Positions 13,966-22,830 are shown, counted from the stretch's first letter. The stretch is DNA of 64,000 bases from Corynebacterium minutissimum (GCF_016889765.1 NZ_CP069533.1:2232001-2296000), one strand, 5' to 3'. Numbers and translations: made by a program. The notes: generated by a model from the sequence alone, not told the origin.

Positions 13966-14766
13966 ATGGCTCTCATCGTCATCACTGGCCCGCCGGCGGC
14001 AGGCAAGACCACCTACGTTGCCGAGCATGCGAAGCCTGGCGATATCCGCATCGACCTAGACCACTTCGCCAATACTCTCGCAGGTGAAGACATGGGCAAC
14101 CATGAGCACGCGGCGCACATCCTCACCGTGGCTAAAGCAGCACGGCAAGCAGCTATAGACGCCGCAATCAAACAGGACGCCACTGTGTGGCTTATCCACA
14201 CCAAGCCCACGCCTAAGCAGCTGGGCAACTACCGCGACCTGGGCGCGACCATCCACGAAATCAACCCAGGTAAAGACGTGGTCATGAAACGCTGCAAGCA
14301 AGAGCGGCCCAAAGGCTCACTCATCGCAGCCGCCAAATGGTACGACACACACGACAAGGCGACCACGCATCAAAACCCCACCACCAAGAAGAAACCCAAT
14401 TTTCGCGAACGTGGATACAGCTACCATGACCACGACCTGCCGCGAAAACGCCTACTCATCGCACTAAAAGACGGATCGCCATGCTGGTGGTGCGGACTAC
14501 CGATGCACAAAGACAAAAAGAGGAATTGGGACGGCTGGGCGCTTGCTGCAGACCACTCCAACCCGCACGGCGCGAAAAACGGTGAGAAGCCTGACCGGCT
14601 ACTGCATGGTCGGTGTAATTCACAGCGCCAGGATGGACGCTATGACAAGCGCAGACCAGCGTTGACTGGAAAGCACCCATCGGAGCCGCTAGCCCCACAG
14701 ACAGGCCAGCAGGCACCGCCCCGTCCCCAGCAGAGCGGCGTCGCCGCGGCATTCGTCTGGAAATAG
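13966..14766 (+). CDS. P-loop/HNH endonuclease fusion protein
   Basis: A 266-residue two-domain protein. The N-terminal ~115 residues are an AAA/kinase-type P-loop domain: Walker A ITGPPAAGKTTYV (residues 5-17), then DIRIDLDHFA, and the QDATVWLIHTKPT strand. The C-terminal ~95 residues are an HNH nuclease with zinc cysteines: CWWCGLPM, AADHSNPHGAKNGE (the DH active-site pair) and LLHGRCNSQRQDG. HNH proteins next to terminase genes assist DNA packaging in many siphoviruses. The start at 13966 has a GGGGAGGTG site; the region before it is non-coding leader. The P-loop part may bind nucleotide or be a polynucleotide kinase-like module. Confidence 0.8.
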   Translation: MALIVITGPPAAGKTTYVAEHAKPGDIRIDLDHFANTLAGEDMGNHEHAAHILTVAKAARQAAIDAAIKQDATVWLIHTKPTPKQLGNYRDLGATIHEINPGKDVVMKRCKQERPKGSLIAAAKWYDTHDKATTHQNPTTKKKPNFRERGYSYHDHDLPRKRLLIALKDGSPCWWCGLPMHKDKKRNWDGWALAADHSNPHGAKNGEKPDRLLHGRCNSQRQDGRYDKRRPALTGKHPSEPLAPQTGQQAPPRPQQSGVAAAFVWK

Positions 14767-14809
14767 ACCGGGTGGCCAGAATCTTAGGCCGTATCCCCAG
14801 CGTGCCCCT

Positions 14810-14853
14810 ACCCTCATGACGCCGAGCACGAGGATTTTTTACACTCGGCCCAA
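14810..14853. repeat. Hairpin in the HNH-terminase gap
   Basis: A 6-bp stem, GCCGAG/CTCGGC (14821-14826 and 14843-14848), with a 16-nt loop containing a T6 run. It lies in the ~110-nt gap before the small terminase gene. It may be a packaging-site element or a processing hairpin; evidence is weak. Confidence 0.25.
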
Positions 14854-14886
14854 AAGTTTCACTGACCAGCGTTAATGGAGGTTGGG

Positions 14887-15267
14887 ATGATGGGGGAAGC
14901 CAACGAATTAGAGCATTTGGAACACCTCTACGAAATGGAGACATTCGAGCGCGGCGGACGTGACCTCTGGGAGCACATGAACGACCCGCGAGACCCCGCA
15001 GACGTTACCGCCCTGGTCGTGGAATCATGCCGCGTCAAAGACCGCCTCGACCGTCTACACCGCATCTCTACGCGTGATAACCGTGAATGGGGGCGACTGT
15101 TACCGACGGAAATGGAGGGCGAGTTCGTTCTCAAGATAGGGGATGTTCTGCGCGAGCAGCGGCAGACGGAAACCGTGTTCAAGCAGTTGATTGCGGAGAT
15201 TGCTAGGAGGCGCAGTGAGTACGACGACGATGGAGAGGACGAAGAGGGAGGATTATCCGACCTGTGA
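14887..15267 (+). CDS. terS: Terminase small subunit
   Basis: A 126-residue protein directly upstream of the large terminase and overlapping it by 53 nt. It has an acidic N-terminal half (ELEHLEHLYEMETFERGG), a helical RVKDRLDRLHRISTRDNREW region, and a C-terminal helix (LREQRQTETVFKQLIAEIARR) of the kind that drives oligomerisation, ending in an Asp/Glu tail. The start at 14887 leaves a GGAGG site 5 nt upstream; ATG 14890 is equally possible, and ATG 14875 would put the site inside the gene. Called from position and size; sequence divergence in small terminases is normal. Confidence 0.75.
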   Translation: MMGEANELEHLEHLYEMETFERGGRDLWEHMNDPRDPADVTALVVESCRVKDRLDRLHRISTRDNREWGRLLPTEMEGEFVLKIGDVLREQRQTETVFKQLIAEIARRRSEYDDDGEDEEGGLSDL

Positions 15268-16789
15268 TGACTTCCCGTCGTTGTCGGGTAAGCAAACGCC
15301 GCTGAATCTCCGTGAGGCTCCCGGCATTCATGAGCATGGGCGCAAGAACATTGAGCTGTCTCGGCGTGTTGGGCTTACGGCGTTTCCGTGGCAGTGTCAC
15401 GAAATTAACGCTATTAACGCTACGAACCAGGATGGTACGTGGGTGCATTCGGATGCGGTGCTTATCTGTCCGCGTCAGAACGGCAAGTCACTGTTGGTCG
15501 CGCTCATCGTTCTTTACCGCATCTTTGTCCTTGGTCAGAACGTGCTGTTTACTGCTCAGCAGTGGGAGACTGCGAAAGATCTGTGGGAGCAGACGTGGAA
15601 GATTGTTCGTGGTCGTAAGTTCATGTCGAAGCTGGTCACGTCGAAGACGTGCTCGCAGGGGCGTGGCACTATCTTCCTCTCTAACGGCGGGCGCGTCGTG
15701 TTTACTACCCGCTCTCAGGATGCAGGGCGTGGTTTGACCAAGGTCGACCTACTTATCTACGACGAGGCCTACAATCTGACGGACTCGGAGATGGCGGCGC
15801 TGGCGTTCCTCGTCCAGGCGGCGGACGACCCGCAGGTATTCTTCATGTCTTCGTCGGTGCACCGTGACTTCCCGCAGCACGCGAATGGCCGTGTGCTTTC
15901 GTCGATGCGTGAGCAGGCGCTGACGGAGTTCGATGAGAGTGAGCCGGTGTACTTGTCTGAGTATGCGGCTCCGGAGGATATGGACCCAGAGGATGAGCAG
16001 ACTTGGCGGGTGGCTAATCCGTCGTATGGTGTGATTTCGAATGCGAAGAAGATGCGCAAAATCATGCGTCGTATGAACACGGAGGAAGGTCGTATCAACT
16101 TCGGTGTCGAAGCGCTTGGCTGGGGCGAGTGGTTCACACTCAAGGACTTGGATGATTTCACGCCGATTGTGGATCCGGATGTGTGGGACTCGTTGGCTGG
16201 CGCGCCGGAGGGAGTGACTGTGGATAACGTGGTTGCGGTTGATACGACGCCTGATGGTGAGAATGTGGCGTTGGTTGCCGCGGTGCGGCTAGGCGATGGG
16301 CGCGTGTTTTTGTCTTTGTCGCCGCATGAGAAGTTTGAGCGTGAAGTTCTTGTGGAGTCCGTGTGTGCGTCGATTGATGCTAACGACCCGTTGGCGTTGG
16401 TGCTTGATGGTTCCGGCCCGGTCGCGACGCTGATTGACCCGCTTGAGCATTCTGGTGTGGAGCCGGAGGTGTTGACGGGCGGCAAGGTTTCTGCGGCCTA
16501 TGAGTTGTTCTTGCGGATGATTGCCGAGCGGCGGATTGTTCATGATGATGATCCGCGTTGGGCGGCGGCGTGGGCTGTGGCTGAAGAACGCGCCACGTCG
16601 CGTTACCGCAGCCTGGACCGTTATAAGGGTAATGTTTCCACCTTGAATGCCGCGGCGTTTGCAGTGTGGGGGCTGCAGGAGTTTTCAATCCCGGAGGAAG
16701 TGGACGTAAAGCAGAAGAAGCGTTATGTCGGTGCAGCTGTTCCGGTTGAGTCGGTGGGGGTGCCGAGTGTTGCGGCTATTGATTTTTAA
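15215..16789 (+). CDS. terL: Terminase large subunit
   Basis: A 524-residue packaging motor. ATPase motifs: Walker A-like ICPRQNGKSLLVA (about 84-96), then VLFTAQQWETAKDLW, Walker B KVDLLIYDEAYNL (about 176-188) and a coupling motif around FFMSSSVHRDF. The nuclease half shows VVAVDTTPDGENVALVAA (metal-binding Asp ~341), LVLDGSGPVATL and a DRYKGNVSTLNAAAFAVWGL end. It belongs to the Terminase_1 family of HK97-like phages. The start is GTG at 15215, 4 nt after AGGAGG; an upstream ATG would add residues within the small subunit gene. Confidence 0.93.
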   Translation: MSTTTMERTKREDYPTCDDFPSLSGKQTPLNLREAPGIHEHGRKNIELSRRVGLTAFPWQCHEINAINATNQDGTWVHSDAVLICPRQNGKSLLVALIVLYRIFVLGQNVLFTAQQWETAKDLWEQTWKIVRGRKFMSKLVTSKTCSQGRGTIFLSNGGRVVFTTRSQDAGRGLTKVDLLIYDEAYNLTDSEMAALAFLVQAADDPQVFFMSSSVHRDFPQHANGRVLSSMREQALTEFDESEPVYLSEYAAPEDMDPEDEQTWRVANPSYGVISNAKKMRKIMRRMNTEEGRINFGVEALGWGEWFTLKDLDDFTPIVDPDVWDSLAGAPEGVTVDNVVAVDTTPDGENVALVAAVRLGDGRVFLSLSPHEKFEREVLVESVCASIDANDPLALVLDGSGPVATLIDPLEHSGVEPEVLTGGKVSAAYELFLRMIAERRIVHDDDPRWAAAWAVAEERATSRYRSLDRYKGNVSTLNAAAFAVWGLQEFSIPEEVDVKQKKRYVGAAVPVESVGVPSVAAIDF

Positions 16790-16801
16790 GGAGGTGTGGT
16801 G

Positions 16802-18148
16802 ATGGAGCCTATTGTTCGTCGTGAGGTGGGGGCTGCGCGCACGGTGTCGAATACTGCATTGGCGGAGGATAACTGGGCCTTGCGGTTCCCGGCGTCGTCT
16901 CGCGTGTTTGCGAAGATGGGGCGTGAGGACGCGCAGGTGAAGTCGGTGTTGCGTGCTGTGATGCTGCCGATTCGTCGTGCGACGTGGTACTTGGAGCCGA
17001 ATGGTGCACCTGATGAGGTCGTGTCCTTGGTTGCTGAGGATTTGCGAATGCAGGTTAAGGGTGAGGACCCTAACAAGCCTGTGGCGGCGCGTACGGGCCG
17101 CGTGTCGTGGGAGAAGCACCTGGAGGATGCGCTGCGAGCTCTGCAGTTTGGGCATATGTTCTTTGAGCAGGTGTATGCGCCGGGGCGTGATGGTCGTGAC
17201 CATTTGGTGAAGTTGGCGCCGCGTTGGCCGGGCACGATTACTGATATTCAGGTTGCGGCTGATGGGGGTCTAGCGTCAATCAAGCAGCGGGCCGCGGCGG
17301 GCGTGAAGAATGCGGAGTCGGTGGAGATTCCAGTCTCGCGCCTTGTCGGCTATGTCTTTGATGATGTGGGCTCCCAGTGGATTGGGCAGTCTGTGCTGCG
17401 GCCGGCTTATAAGCACTGGAAGCTGCGCGATGAGCTTTTGCGCATGGAGCTTAATGCCATTGACCGGAACAGCATGGGTGTGCCGGTGTATGAGGGGTCG
17501 GAGCTTGCTTTGGACCCTGATACGGATTTGAAGAACGGGCAGAAGATTGTTCAGTCTTTTCGTGCTGGTAAGTCGTCTGGTGCTTCGATTCCGGCTAAGG
17601 CGAAGCTGTCTTTGGTTGGTGTCAGTGGTCAGGTGATGTCGCCTCGGGAGGCGATTACTTATCACGACAACATGATTGCTAAGAGCGTGTTGGCGCACTT
17701 CCTGAACCTCGAGGGCAAGGGAGGCTCCTATGCTCTGGCGGAAACTCAGTCTGACCTGTTTATCCAGTCTTTGCAGACCACCGCCGAGTGGATTGCTGAT
17801 GTCGCTACCCAGCACGTGGTGGAGGACTTGGTGCGTGTGGCGTTTCCGGAGCATGACGGTTTGATGCCGCGCATCACCCTGGACCCGATTGCGTCGAAGA
17901 AGGAAATCCAGCCGGGCGACCTTGCGCAGCTTAAGAACGCCGGCCTCATCCTGGCGGATAAGGACCTTGAGGAGGACCTACGCCGCCGCTATGTGCTTCC
18001 TCCGAAGCAACGGTTGACGGATGCGCTGCAGTCGAAGAAGGACCTGCAAACACTCGAGGAGCAATTCGGGGTCACGTTGAGTTCTCAGGATGAGGTTCCT
18101 ACTGATTCTGCCCTTGCCACGTTGAAGAGCTTAAGGAGTAACCCTTGA
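16802..18148 (+). CDS. Portal protein (DUF935/Mu gp29-like)
   Basis: A 448-residue portal protein. Typical features: an N-terminal DAQVKSVLRAVMLPIRRATW segment, FGHMFFEQVYAPG, the GWP-type crown region around LAPRWPGTITD, the stem-like LRDELLRMELNAIDRNSMG, and the SPREAITYHDN-to-SYALAETQSDLF stretch shared with DUF935 proteins. The start is ATG 16802 behind AAGGAGGTGTG; two in-frame GTGs just upstream are alternatives. It forms the dodecameric DNA channel. Its stop overlaps the TTG start of the protease gene. Confidence 0.88.
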   Translation: MEPIVRREVGAARTVSNTALAEDNWALRFPASSRVFAKMGREDAQVKSVLRAVMLPIRRATWYLEPNGAPDEVVSLVAEDLRMQVKGEDPNKPVAARTGRVSWEKHLEDALRALQFGHMFFEQVYAPGRDGRDHLVKLAPRWPGTITDIQVAADGGLASIKQRAAAGVKNAESVEIPVSRLVGYVFDDVGSQWIGQSVLRPAYKHWKLRDELLRMELNAIDRNSMGVPVYEGSELALDPDTDLKNGQKIVQSFRAGKSSGASIPAKAKLSLVGVSGQVMSPREAITYHDNMIAKSVLAHFLNLEGKGGSYALAETQSDLFIQSLQTTAEWIADVATQHVVEDLVRVAFPEHDGLMPRITLDPIASKKEIQPGDLAQLKNAGLILADKDLEEDLRRRYVLPPKQRLTDALQSKKDLQTLEEQFGVTLSSQDEVPTDSALATLKSLRSNP

Positions 18149-19578
18149 ACGAGATTCTCATGTATGGGCCTATTGGGCCAGATTTTTGGGAACCTGAGAA
18201 TGCGATTACTGCGAAGTCGGTGATGGCTCAACTCTCCGAAATCTCCGGTGACGTAACGGTGCGCATTTCATCTGGTGGTGGTGATGTGTACGAAGGCATT
18301 GACATCATGAACGCCCTTAAGGGCTATGACGGTGAGGTCACGGTGATTGTGGAATCACTGGCCGCGTCTGCCGCATCGTTCATTGCGGTCGGTGGTGCTG
18401 ACCGCGTACTCATGCGGGAGTCGTCGGAGCTCATGATCCATCGTGCGTGGACGTTTACCGACGGCAACGCGGATGATGTGCGCAAGACGCTGGAAGACCT
18501 GGAGCGGCAGGACAGCAAGCTTGCCCGCATCTACGCCGGTAAGGCCGGTGGTGAGGTACAGGACTGGTTGGACGCGATGAGCGCGGAGACCTGGTACACG
18601 GCGGAGGAAGCTGTGGCGGCAGGCTTGGCAGATGGGATTGTGGCGGAGAAGTCGTCCGCTCCGGCGCCGTCGGCGTCGTTGGCGAAGCGTCGTTTCAAGT
18701 TCGCTAACCGGGCTGCGGCTCCGCCGCCGCCTGTCACCCGGTCGGAATCGGGGGACATGACATCTAAGCCCAGTGATGGGCAGATTGGAGACAAGATGAG
18801 TATCTTGAATCAGCTCGCCAAGGAGCTGGGCAAGACGCCGGAGGACGTGCAGAACGCACTCTCCGGCTTTTTTAATGAGACCGTTCAAGTCAACACCGAA
18901 GTGGAGATTTCCTACCCGGAGGGCACACAGGTCGTGCCGACGGGTAAGGCAACTATCACCCCGGTTGGCGACGTGCCGACTGGGCTGTCGTTCGCCCTGG
19001 GCGAGGTTGCCGAGGGGTGGTCCGCTGAGGTTGCCGAAGATACCGGTGTTATTACCGTGACTGCGCCGAACTCGGAGCCTGGCGAGCAGGTCTCCCTGAC
19101 CGTCACCGTCCAGTCTGGTGAGGGTGAGCCGACCGAGCTGACCACTGGAGTCATGGTTAAGGCTGCTGCCGATGATGAGGGCGAGCCGACATCTGTGGAG
19201 CCGGCCGCGCCGGGTACCCCGGGTGAGCTTGGTGGAGACACTGTCTCTCTCGACAGTGAGACTTATGCGGAGCTCAAGGCTGCTGCCCAGTTCGGTTGGA
19301 AGGCGATGGAGAAGGACAAGGAGTCCAAGCTTGTCGCCGAGGTTGATGGATGGGTTAAGGATGGTCGCATTTCCGCATCTCGTCGTGCGAAGGCTGTGGC
19401 TGCGATGAAGCGTGACCCGCAGACCGCCCGTGACCTTTACGGCTCCAATCCGAAGGGCACTATCCCACGGGCTGAGTTGGGTTACGGAGTCGATGACACC
19501 GCCGACGGAGAGCCTGACATTCCAACCCGAGAAGACCTGTACAAGCGTGCCGAAGAACGCCGGGCCACCCACAAGTAA
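18145..19578 (+). CDS. ClpP-type head maturation protease fused to scaffold
   Basis: A 477-residue protein with a TTG start (AAGGAG site 6 nt upstream) overlapping the portal stop. Residues 1-175 are a ClpP-like serine protease: GDVTVRISSGGGDVYEG, catalytic S75 in ESLAASAASFIA and H99 in ELMIHRAW. Residues ~205-245 start a scaffold-like part (MSILNQLAKELGKTPEDV); internal ATGs at 18759 and 18796 could yield a separate scaffold product. Residues ~252-335 form an Ig-like beta domain (YPEGTQVVPTG to TVTAPNSEPGEQVSLTVTV). The C-terminus (DSETYAELKAAAQFGWKAM, then KDGRISASRRAKAVAAMK) matches scaffold ends of such fusions. Confidence 0.85.
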   Translation: MNEILMYGPIGPDFWEPENAITAKSVMAQLSEISGDVTVRISSGGGDVYEGIDIMNALKGYDGEVTVIVESLAASAASFIAVGGADRVLMRESSELMIHRAWTFTDGNADDVRKTLEDLERQDSKLARIYAGKAGGEVQDWLDAMSAETWYTAEEAVAAGLADGIVAEKSSAPAPSASLAKRRFKFANRAAAPPPPVTRSESGDMTSKPSDGQIGDKMSILNQLAKELGKTPEDVQNALSGFFNETVQVNTEVEISYPEGTQVVPTGKATITPVGDVPTGLSFALGEVAEGWSAEVAEDTGVITVTAPNSEPGEQVSLTVTVQSGEGEPTELTTGVMVKAAADDEGEPTSVEPAAPGTPGELGGDTVSLDSETYAELKAAAQFGWKAMEKDKESKLVAEVDGWVKDGRISASRRAKAVAAMKRDPQTARDLYGSNPKGTIPRAELGYGVDDTADGEPDIPTREDLYKRAEERRATHK

Positions 19579-19601
19579 CCACATTCCGATAAGGAGAAAA
19601 C

Positions 19602-19982
19602 ATGTCGAATCCTACTTTCCGCAGTGGCCCGATTACCTTCGAGGCCGCTACGAAGCTCGAGAAGTTCCGTCTTGTCGCCGTCGCTGACGGCAAGGTCCAG
19701 CATGCTGCTGCAACCGGTGGAGTGTTTGGTGCGGTCACCGAAAAGGCAGACCCGAACAACAATGCACTGCCGACGGACATCGCCGTCCACATTGGCCCGG
19801 CGTCCGTGAAGCTCGAGGTCGATGGTGGCGACGCCACTGCAATCAAGGCCGGCGCCGCGGTGTTTGCCGCAGCCGACGGCAAGGTTGCTGCTGAAGGCAC
19901 CGTCCAGGTGGGTGTCGCCGCCTGGGATGGCGAAGGTGACCGCGTGCTGACCACCTTGACCACGCCGATTGCCAACAGCTAA
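19602..19982 (+). CDS. Capsid decoration protein (DUF2190-like)
   Basis: A 126-residue beta-rich protein between the protease/scaffold and major capsid genes, the usual place of a head-decoration protein. Patterns KFRLVAVADGKVQHA, TGGVFGAVTE, DIAVHIGPASVKLEV and AGAAVFAAADGKVAAEG match the DUF2190/trimeric cement family. It has an AAGGAGAAA site. It would bind the capsid exterior and stabilise it. Confidence 0.75.
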   Translation: MSNPTFRSGPITFEAATKLEKFRLVAVADGKVQHAAATGGVFGAVTEKADPNNNALPTDIAVHIGPASVKLEVDGGDATAIKAGAAVFAAADGKVAAEGTVQVGVAAWDGEGDRVLTTLTTPIANS

Positions 19983-20013
19983 TCGTCAACCCATACACAA
20001 GGAGGGGTCGTAA

Positions 20014-20940
20014 ATGACCACTATCAATTCTGCATTTGACCGCATGTCCGGTCTCACGGTTGACGAGATGCTCGCCAACCCCACTATCCTTCCGGAAATC
20101 TTCCGTGAGTCCTTCGAGGGAGAAGAGGCACACCGTCTGTTCTTCCGCACTATCCCGTCCGCATCGAACGTGGTCGGCTACTACGAGGCGCAGGCCAACT
20201 TCCTCGAGGACGACGTTCAGAACGTCGCCGAGTTCGGGGAAATCCCGGTCTCCGACCCGACCGGCGCCGAGTTGCAGACCCTTAAGCTCGCGAAGAACGG
20301 TATCGGTATCCGTGTTTCCTGGGAGCAGCGCAACGATAACGACGTTGATGCTGTCCAGCGTGAAATGGTATCTCGCCAGAACACTTTGCGTCGTAAGGAT
20401 GGCCGTGATGCTCTCGCGGCACTGTCCGCTGCAAAGATTCAGACGTTTGCTGCCACTACTGCCTGGAACCAGGAAGGCTCCAACCCGGCTTCTGACATGC
20501 TCGACGCGATTGAGCTCATCCAGGGCGCCGAGGACATCAATGGCAATTACTTTGAGTATGAGCCGGATGTGTTGTGGATTAACCCGATGACGTTGACTGC
20601 GCTTAAGCGCAATGCTGAGGTACAGAAGCTCTACATCGGCGACATGGCTCACGAGAACCCATTGTTTACCGGTATTGCTGCGGAGCCGTTGCTGTTCGGC
20701 AACCTTCAGGTTGTTAAGGATTTCACCGTCCCGAAGGGTGAGGCTTTCCTTGGCGTTGAGGGCATTTCCGGTTTCATGGCGCAGCGTGAGGACCGCAAGG
20801 TCACTGATTTCTACCCGGAGCGTGGAGATTCTCAGCTCGGTGGTGCGAATATGTCGTTCCGTTCGGATGCTGTTCATCGTCGTGGCTTCGGTGTGGATAA
20901 TCCGAAGTCGGTTGTGAAGCTGACGGGGTTGATGTCGTAA
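20014..20940 (+). CDS. Major capsid protein (HK97 fold)
   Basis: A 308-residue capsid subunit with an AAGGAGGGG site. HK97-like features: an N-terminal arm (TVDEMLANPTILPEIF), RLFFRTIPSASNVVGYYEAQ entering the E-loop region, VAEFGEIPVSDPTGAELQTL, IGIRVSWEQRNDNDVDAVQ (spine helix), then a DVLWINPMTLTALKR and PLLFGNLQVVKDFTVP P/A-domain pattern. No separate N-terminal delta domain is seen, in line with the scaffold being fused to the protease. Its stop overlaps the next start (TAATG). Confidence 0.85.
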   Translation: MTTINSAFDRMSGLTVDEMLANPTILPEIFRESFEGEEAHRLFFRTIPSASNVVGYYEAQANFLEDDVQNVAEFGEIPVSDPTGAELQTLKLAKNGIGIRVSWEQRNDNDVDAVQREMVSRQNTLRRKDGRDALAALSAAKIQTFAATTAWNQEGSNPASDMLDAIELIQGAEDINGNYFEYEPDVLWINPMTLTALKRNAEVQKLYIGDMAHENPLFTGIAAEPLLFGNLQVVKDFTVPKGEAFLGVEGISGFMAQREDRKVTDFYPERGDSQLGGANMSFRSDAVHRRGFGVDNPKSVVKLTGLMS

Positions 20941-21263
20941 TGGTGCGCGTGACCTTGGCTAAAGGCTGTCGCCTGCCGGGTCACCCGGTCAGGCCAGCGG
21001 GTTACACGATGGACGTGAGCCAGGACATTTTCGACGAGTTCGCACCCCGTGGCTTCTTCGTCAGTGATACTGGCGATGAGCCAGAACCTGTGGAACCAGT
21101 TTCTGAGGAGACCGCCCCGGTGCCGGTGGACGATGAACCTGCAGATGAGGTAAAGCGTCCTGCAAAGACGGCACCGGTGGACGCATGGCGTAAGTACGCA
21201 AAGTCCATGGGCGTGGAGGTCAAGGGCTTGTCGAAGCAGGAGATTATCGCGGCGACGCAGTAA
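20940..21263 (+). CDS. Head protein with C-terminal HeH/Rho-N-like motif
   Basis: A 107-residue protein in three parts: a small N-terminal domain (TLAKGCRLPGHPVRPAGYT), an acidic Pro/Glu/Val-rich linker (~residues 40-75), and a C-terminal helix pair (DAWRKYAKSMGVEVKGLSKQE) like the LEM/Rho-N/HeH motifs in small phage head proteins. It sits between capsid and connector genes. The role is probably structural or in head completion; this is inference from position. Confidence 0.6.
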   Translation: MVRVTLAKGCRLPGHPVRPAGYTMDVSQDIFDEFAPRGFFVSDTGDEPEPVEPVSEETAPVPVDDEPADEVKRPAKTAPVDAWRKYAKSMGVEVKGLSKQEIIAATQ

Positions 21264-21275
21264 GGAGGCCTGCTC

Positions 21276-21698
21276 ATGGAGATTTCGGTTCCCGAGATTG
21301 AATCGCGCCTCCCGCGCCCATTGTCGGCAGATGAGCGTCCCCGCATGAAGGCGCTTCTTGATGATGCGGTGGAATATCTCGAGGTGGAGTTTCAGAAGTG
21401 TGGGTGCTCGCTTGATGCGGCGTTGGCACGAACTCCGTGGCTTGAATCGGTAGTACGTCGCGTCATTCGTGAGATGGTGTCTGCAGCTGTACTAGTAGGC
21501 CCCAATGTGGGTATGCGGTCGGCATCATCTACGACGGGCCCGCAGTCAGATTCCATCACATTTGCCGATGTTGATTCCGTTGGTTGGGGTGGTGTCCGGT
21601 TGACTCCGGCGCAGCGTCTCGACTTAGGGTTGTGTATGCCAGGTGGTGCGCGGGGTAAGTTCCCGCGCCCGGCTTACTGGCCGGAGAGGATCTGCTGA
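21276..21698 (+). CDS. Head-tail adaptor, Gp19/Gp15/Gp42 type
   Basis: A 140-residue helical protein with an AAGGAGG site. Residues ~15-75 (LSADERPRMKALLDDAVEYL, WLESVVRRVIREMVSAAV) match the helical bundle of gp15-like adaptors, and the C-terminal part (ITFADVDSVGWGGVRLTPAQ) is the usual extended arm. It would dock below the portal. Position, first of four connector genes, agrees. Its stop overlaps the next start (TGATG). Confidence 0.75.
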   Translation: MEISVPEIESRLPRPLSADERPRMKALLDDAVEYLEVEFQKCGCSLDAALARTPWLESVVRRVIREMVSAAVLVGPNVGMRSASSTTGPQSDSITFADVDSVGWGGVRLTPAQRLDLGLCMPGGARGKFPRPAYWPERIC

Positions 21699-22063
21699 TG
21701 TTTCCTGACCAGCATGGCGAGACAATCAAACTCCTAGGCGAGCCGCGTTACTCCGATTATGGGAAGCTCCTTGGTAGAGAGGTTATCGGCACGGTTGAGC
21801 ATTGTGTCATCGGCCCTGCCGGAGATTCAGAGGTCTCAGATGATGGCTATTTCACTGCGGACGTAAATCGTCTTCAGGTATTCGCCCCGCCGGGGACGGT
21901 AATAGAGGACCGGGCGCGGGTAGATATTCGTGGCCGTGTCTACATCGTTGAGGCGCGTGGCTTTGACTACTCGCTGGGTAGGCGGCCCATTGTGGCGCGT
22001 CACCGTCCGAAGGTTGTGTTCACGGCTGTCGCGGCGGAGGTGTCCGACGATGGCGAAAGCTAA
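21698..22063 (+). CDS. Head closure (stopper) protein
   Basis: A 121-residue beta-barrel-like protein in the stopper position. The pattern VIEDRARVDIRGRVYIVEARGFDY resembles the gp16/gpFII-type head-closure fold, in which a small barrel is followed by an extended loop. It overlaps the next gene by 14 nt. The assignment rests on order and size. Confidence 0.6.
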   Translation: MFPDQHGETIKLLGEPRYSDYGKLLGREVIGTVEHCVIGPAGDSEVSDDGYFTADVNRLQVFAPPGTVIEDRARVDIRGRVYIVEARGFDYSLGRRPIVARHRPKVVFTAVAAEVSDDGES

Positions 22064-22406
22064 GTATTTTCGCCCGTCTTTTCATTGGAATGATGGGGCA
22101 TTTGAGAAGCTGCTGGCGCAGCCGGAGGTCGTCGAACAGGCACAAGCTGCGGCGGAGAAAACATCGCAGATTGTGCGGGCCGCGTGGCCTTCCGACAAGA
22201 AAGAGCTGACACCGGACACGCCGGGTTTCAAGCACGGCTCGCAGTCTGAAGTGTTCAATGTCGAAGTTGGTGCTGGGCGTAATGGTCGTCAGCGTGCCGT
22301 CTTGCTCATTAACCATCCCTACGCGGTGGCTTTCGAAGCCCGGCTAGGGGCTATCACGAATGCGATTCATGCGGCGGGATTCCAGATGAACCAGCCGGGA
22401 GCGTAA
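22050..22406 (+). CDS. Neck/tail completion protein (HK97 gp10-like)
   Basis: A 118-residue protein starting at ATG 22050 inside the stopper gene; an upstream in-frame extension is a shadow of that gene. It has helices (AFEKLLAQPEVVEQAQAAAEKT) followed by a beta part ending RQRAVLLINHPYAVAFEARLG, which is the conserved closing region of gp10-like proteins (N-P-Y/H-A-x-x-x-E). Such proteins bridge head and tail. Confidence 0.7.
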   Translation: MAKAKYFRPSFHWNDGAFEKLLAQPEVVEQAQAAAEKTSQIVRAAWPSDKKELTPDTPGFKHGSQSEVFNVEVGAGRNGRQRAVLLINHPYAVAFEARLGAITNAIHAAGFQMNQPGA

Positions 22407-22419
22407 GGGGAGGTGCCTG

Positions 22420-22827
22420 ATGGACTCGATTGCTGGGTTCCTTTTCTCACAGGACCCGGCCCAAAAGCTGTACGCGCAGCTGCGGCGGGCAATCCCCTCG
22501 GAGGTGACGGTGTGTGAGCATTCGTTACCGAAGGGGTGGAACCCGACGATGGGGGCTGCTGTTGTGGTTGCCGATGGGGCACCGCAAACCCGGGATACCG
22601 GGCATGACCGCACTTTGGTGCGGGTGACTGTTCATGCTCCGACGTTTGCCATTGCGCGGCGGCTGGGGCGAAGTATCAACGAATATTTGCTCAGCCCTAT
22701 GGGTGGGCTGGGCCTTTCCATTTCCAGAACCCGTTCGACTGGGGTCATTGTTGGCCCAGACAGTCTCAAGGGCGGGTACGTCGCCACATGCTCCTATAGC
22801 TGTGGCACCACACGAAAGGTTGTATAA
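22420..22827 (+). CDS. Tail terminator protein
   Basis: A 135-residue protein before the major tail gene, with a GGGGAGGTG site. The pattern of LYAQLRRAIPSEVTV, then AAVVVADGAPQTRDTGHDRTLVRVTVHAPT and FAIARRLGRSINEYLL follows gpU-type tail terminators: an alpha/beta fold in which an ARG-rich strand is followed by a helix. It caps the growing tail tube. Confidence 0.7.
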   Translation: MDSIAGFLFSQDPAQKLYAQLRRAIPSEVTVCEHSLPKGWNPTMGAAVVVADGAPQTRDTGHDRTLVRVTVHAPTFAIARRLGRSINEYLLSPMGGLGLSISRTRSTGVIVGPDSLKGGYVATCSYSCGTTRKVV

Positions 22828-22830
22828 ACA

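Noticed and set aside
18355..19584. 409-aa minus-strand frame
   Set aside because: Antisense to the protease-scaffold gene, low-complexity Arg/Leu/Gly composition.
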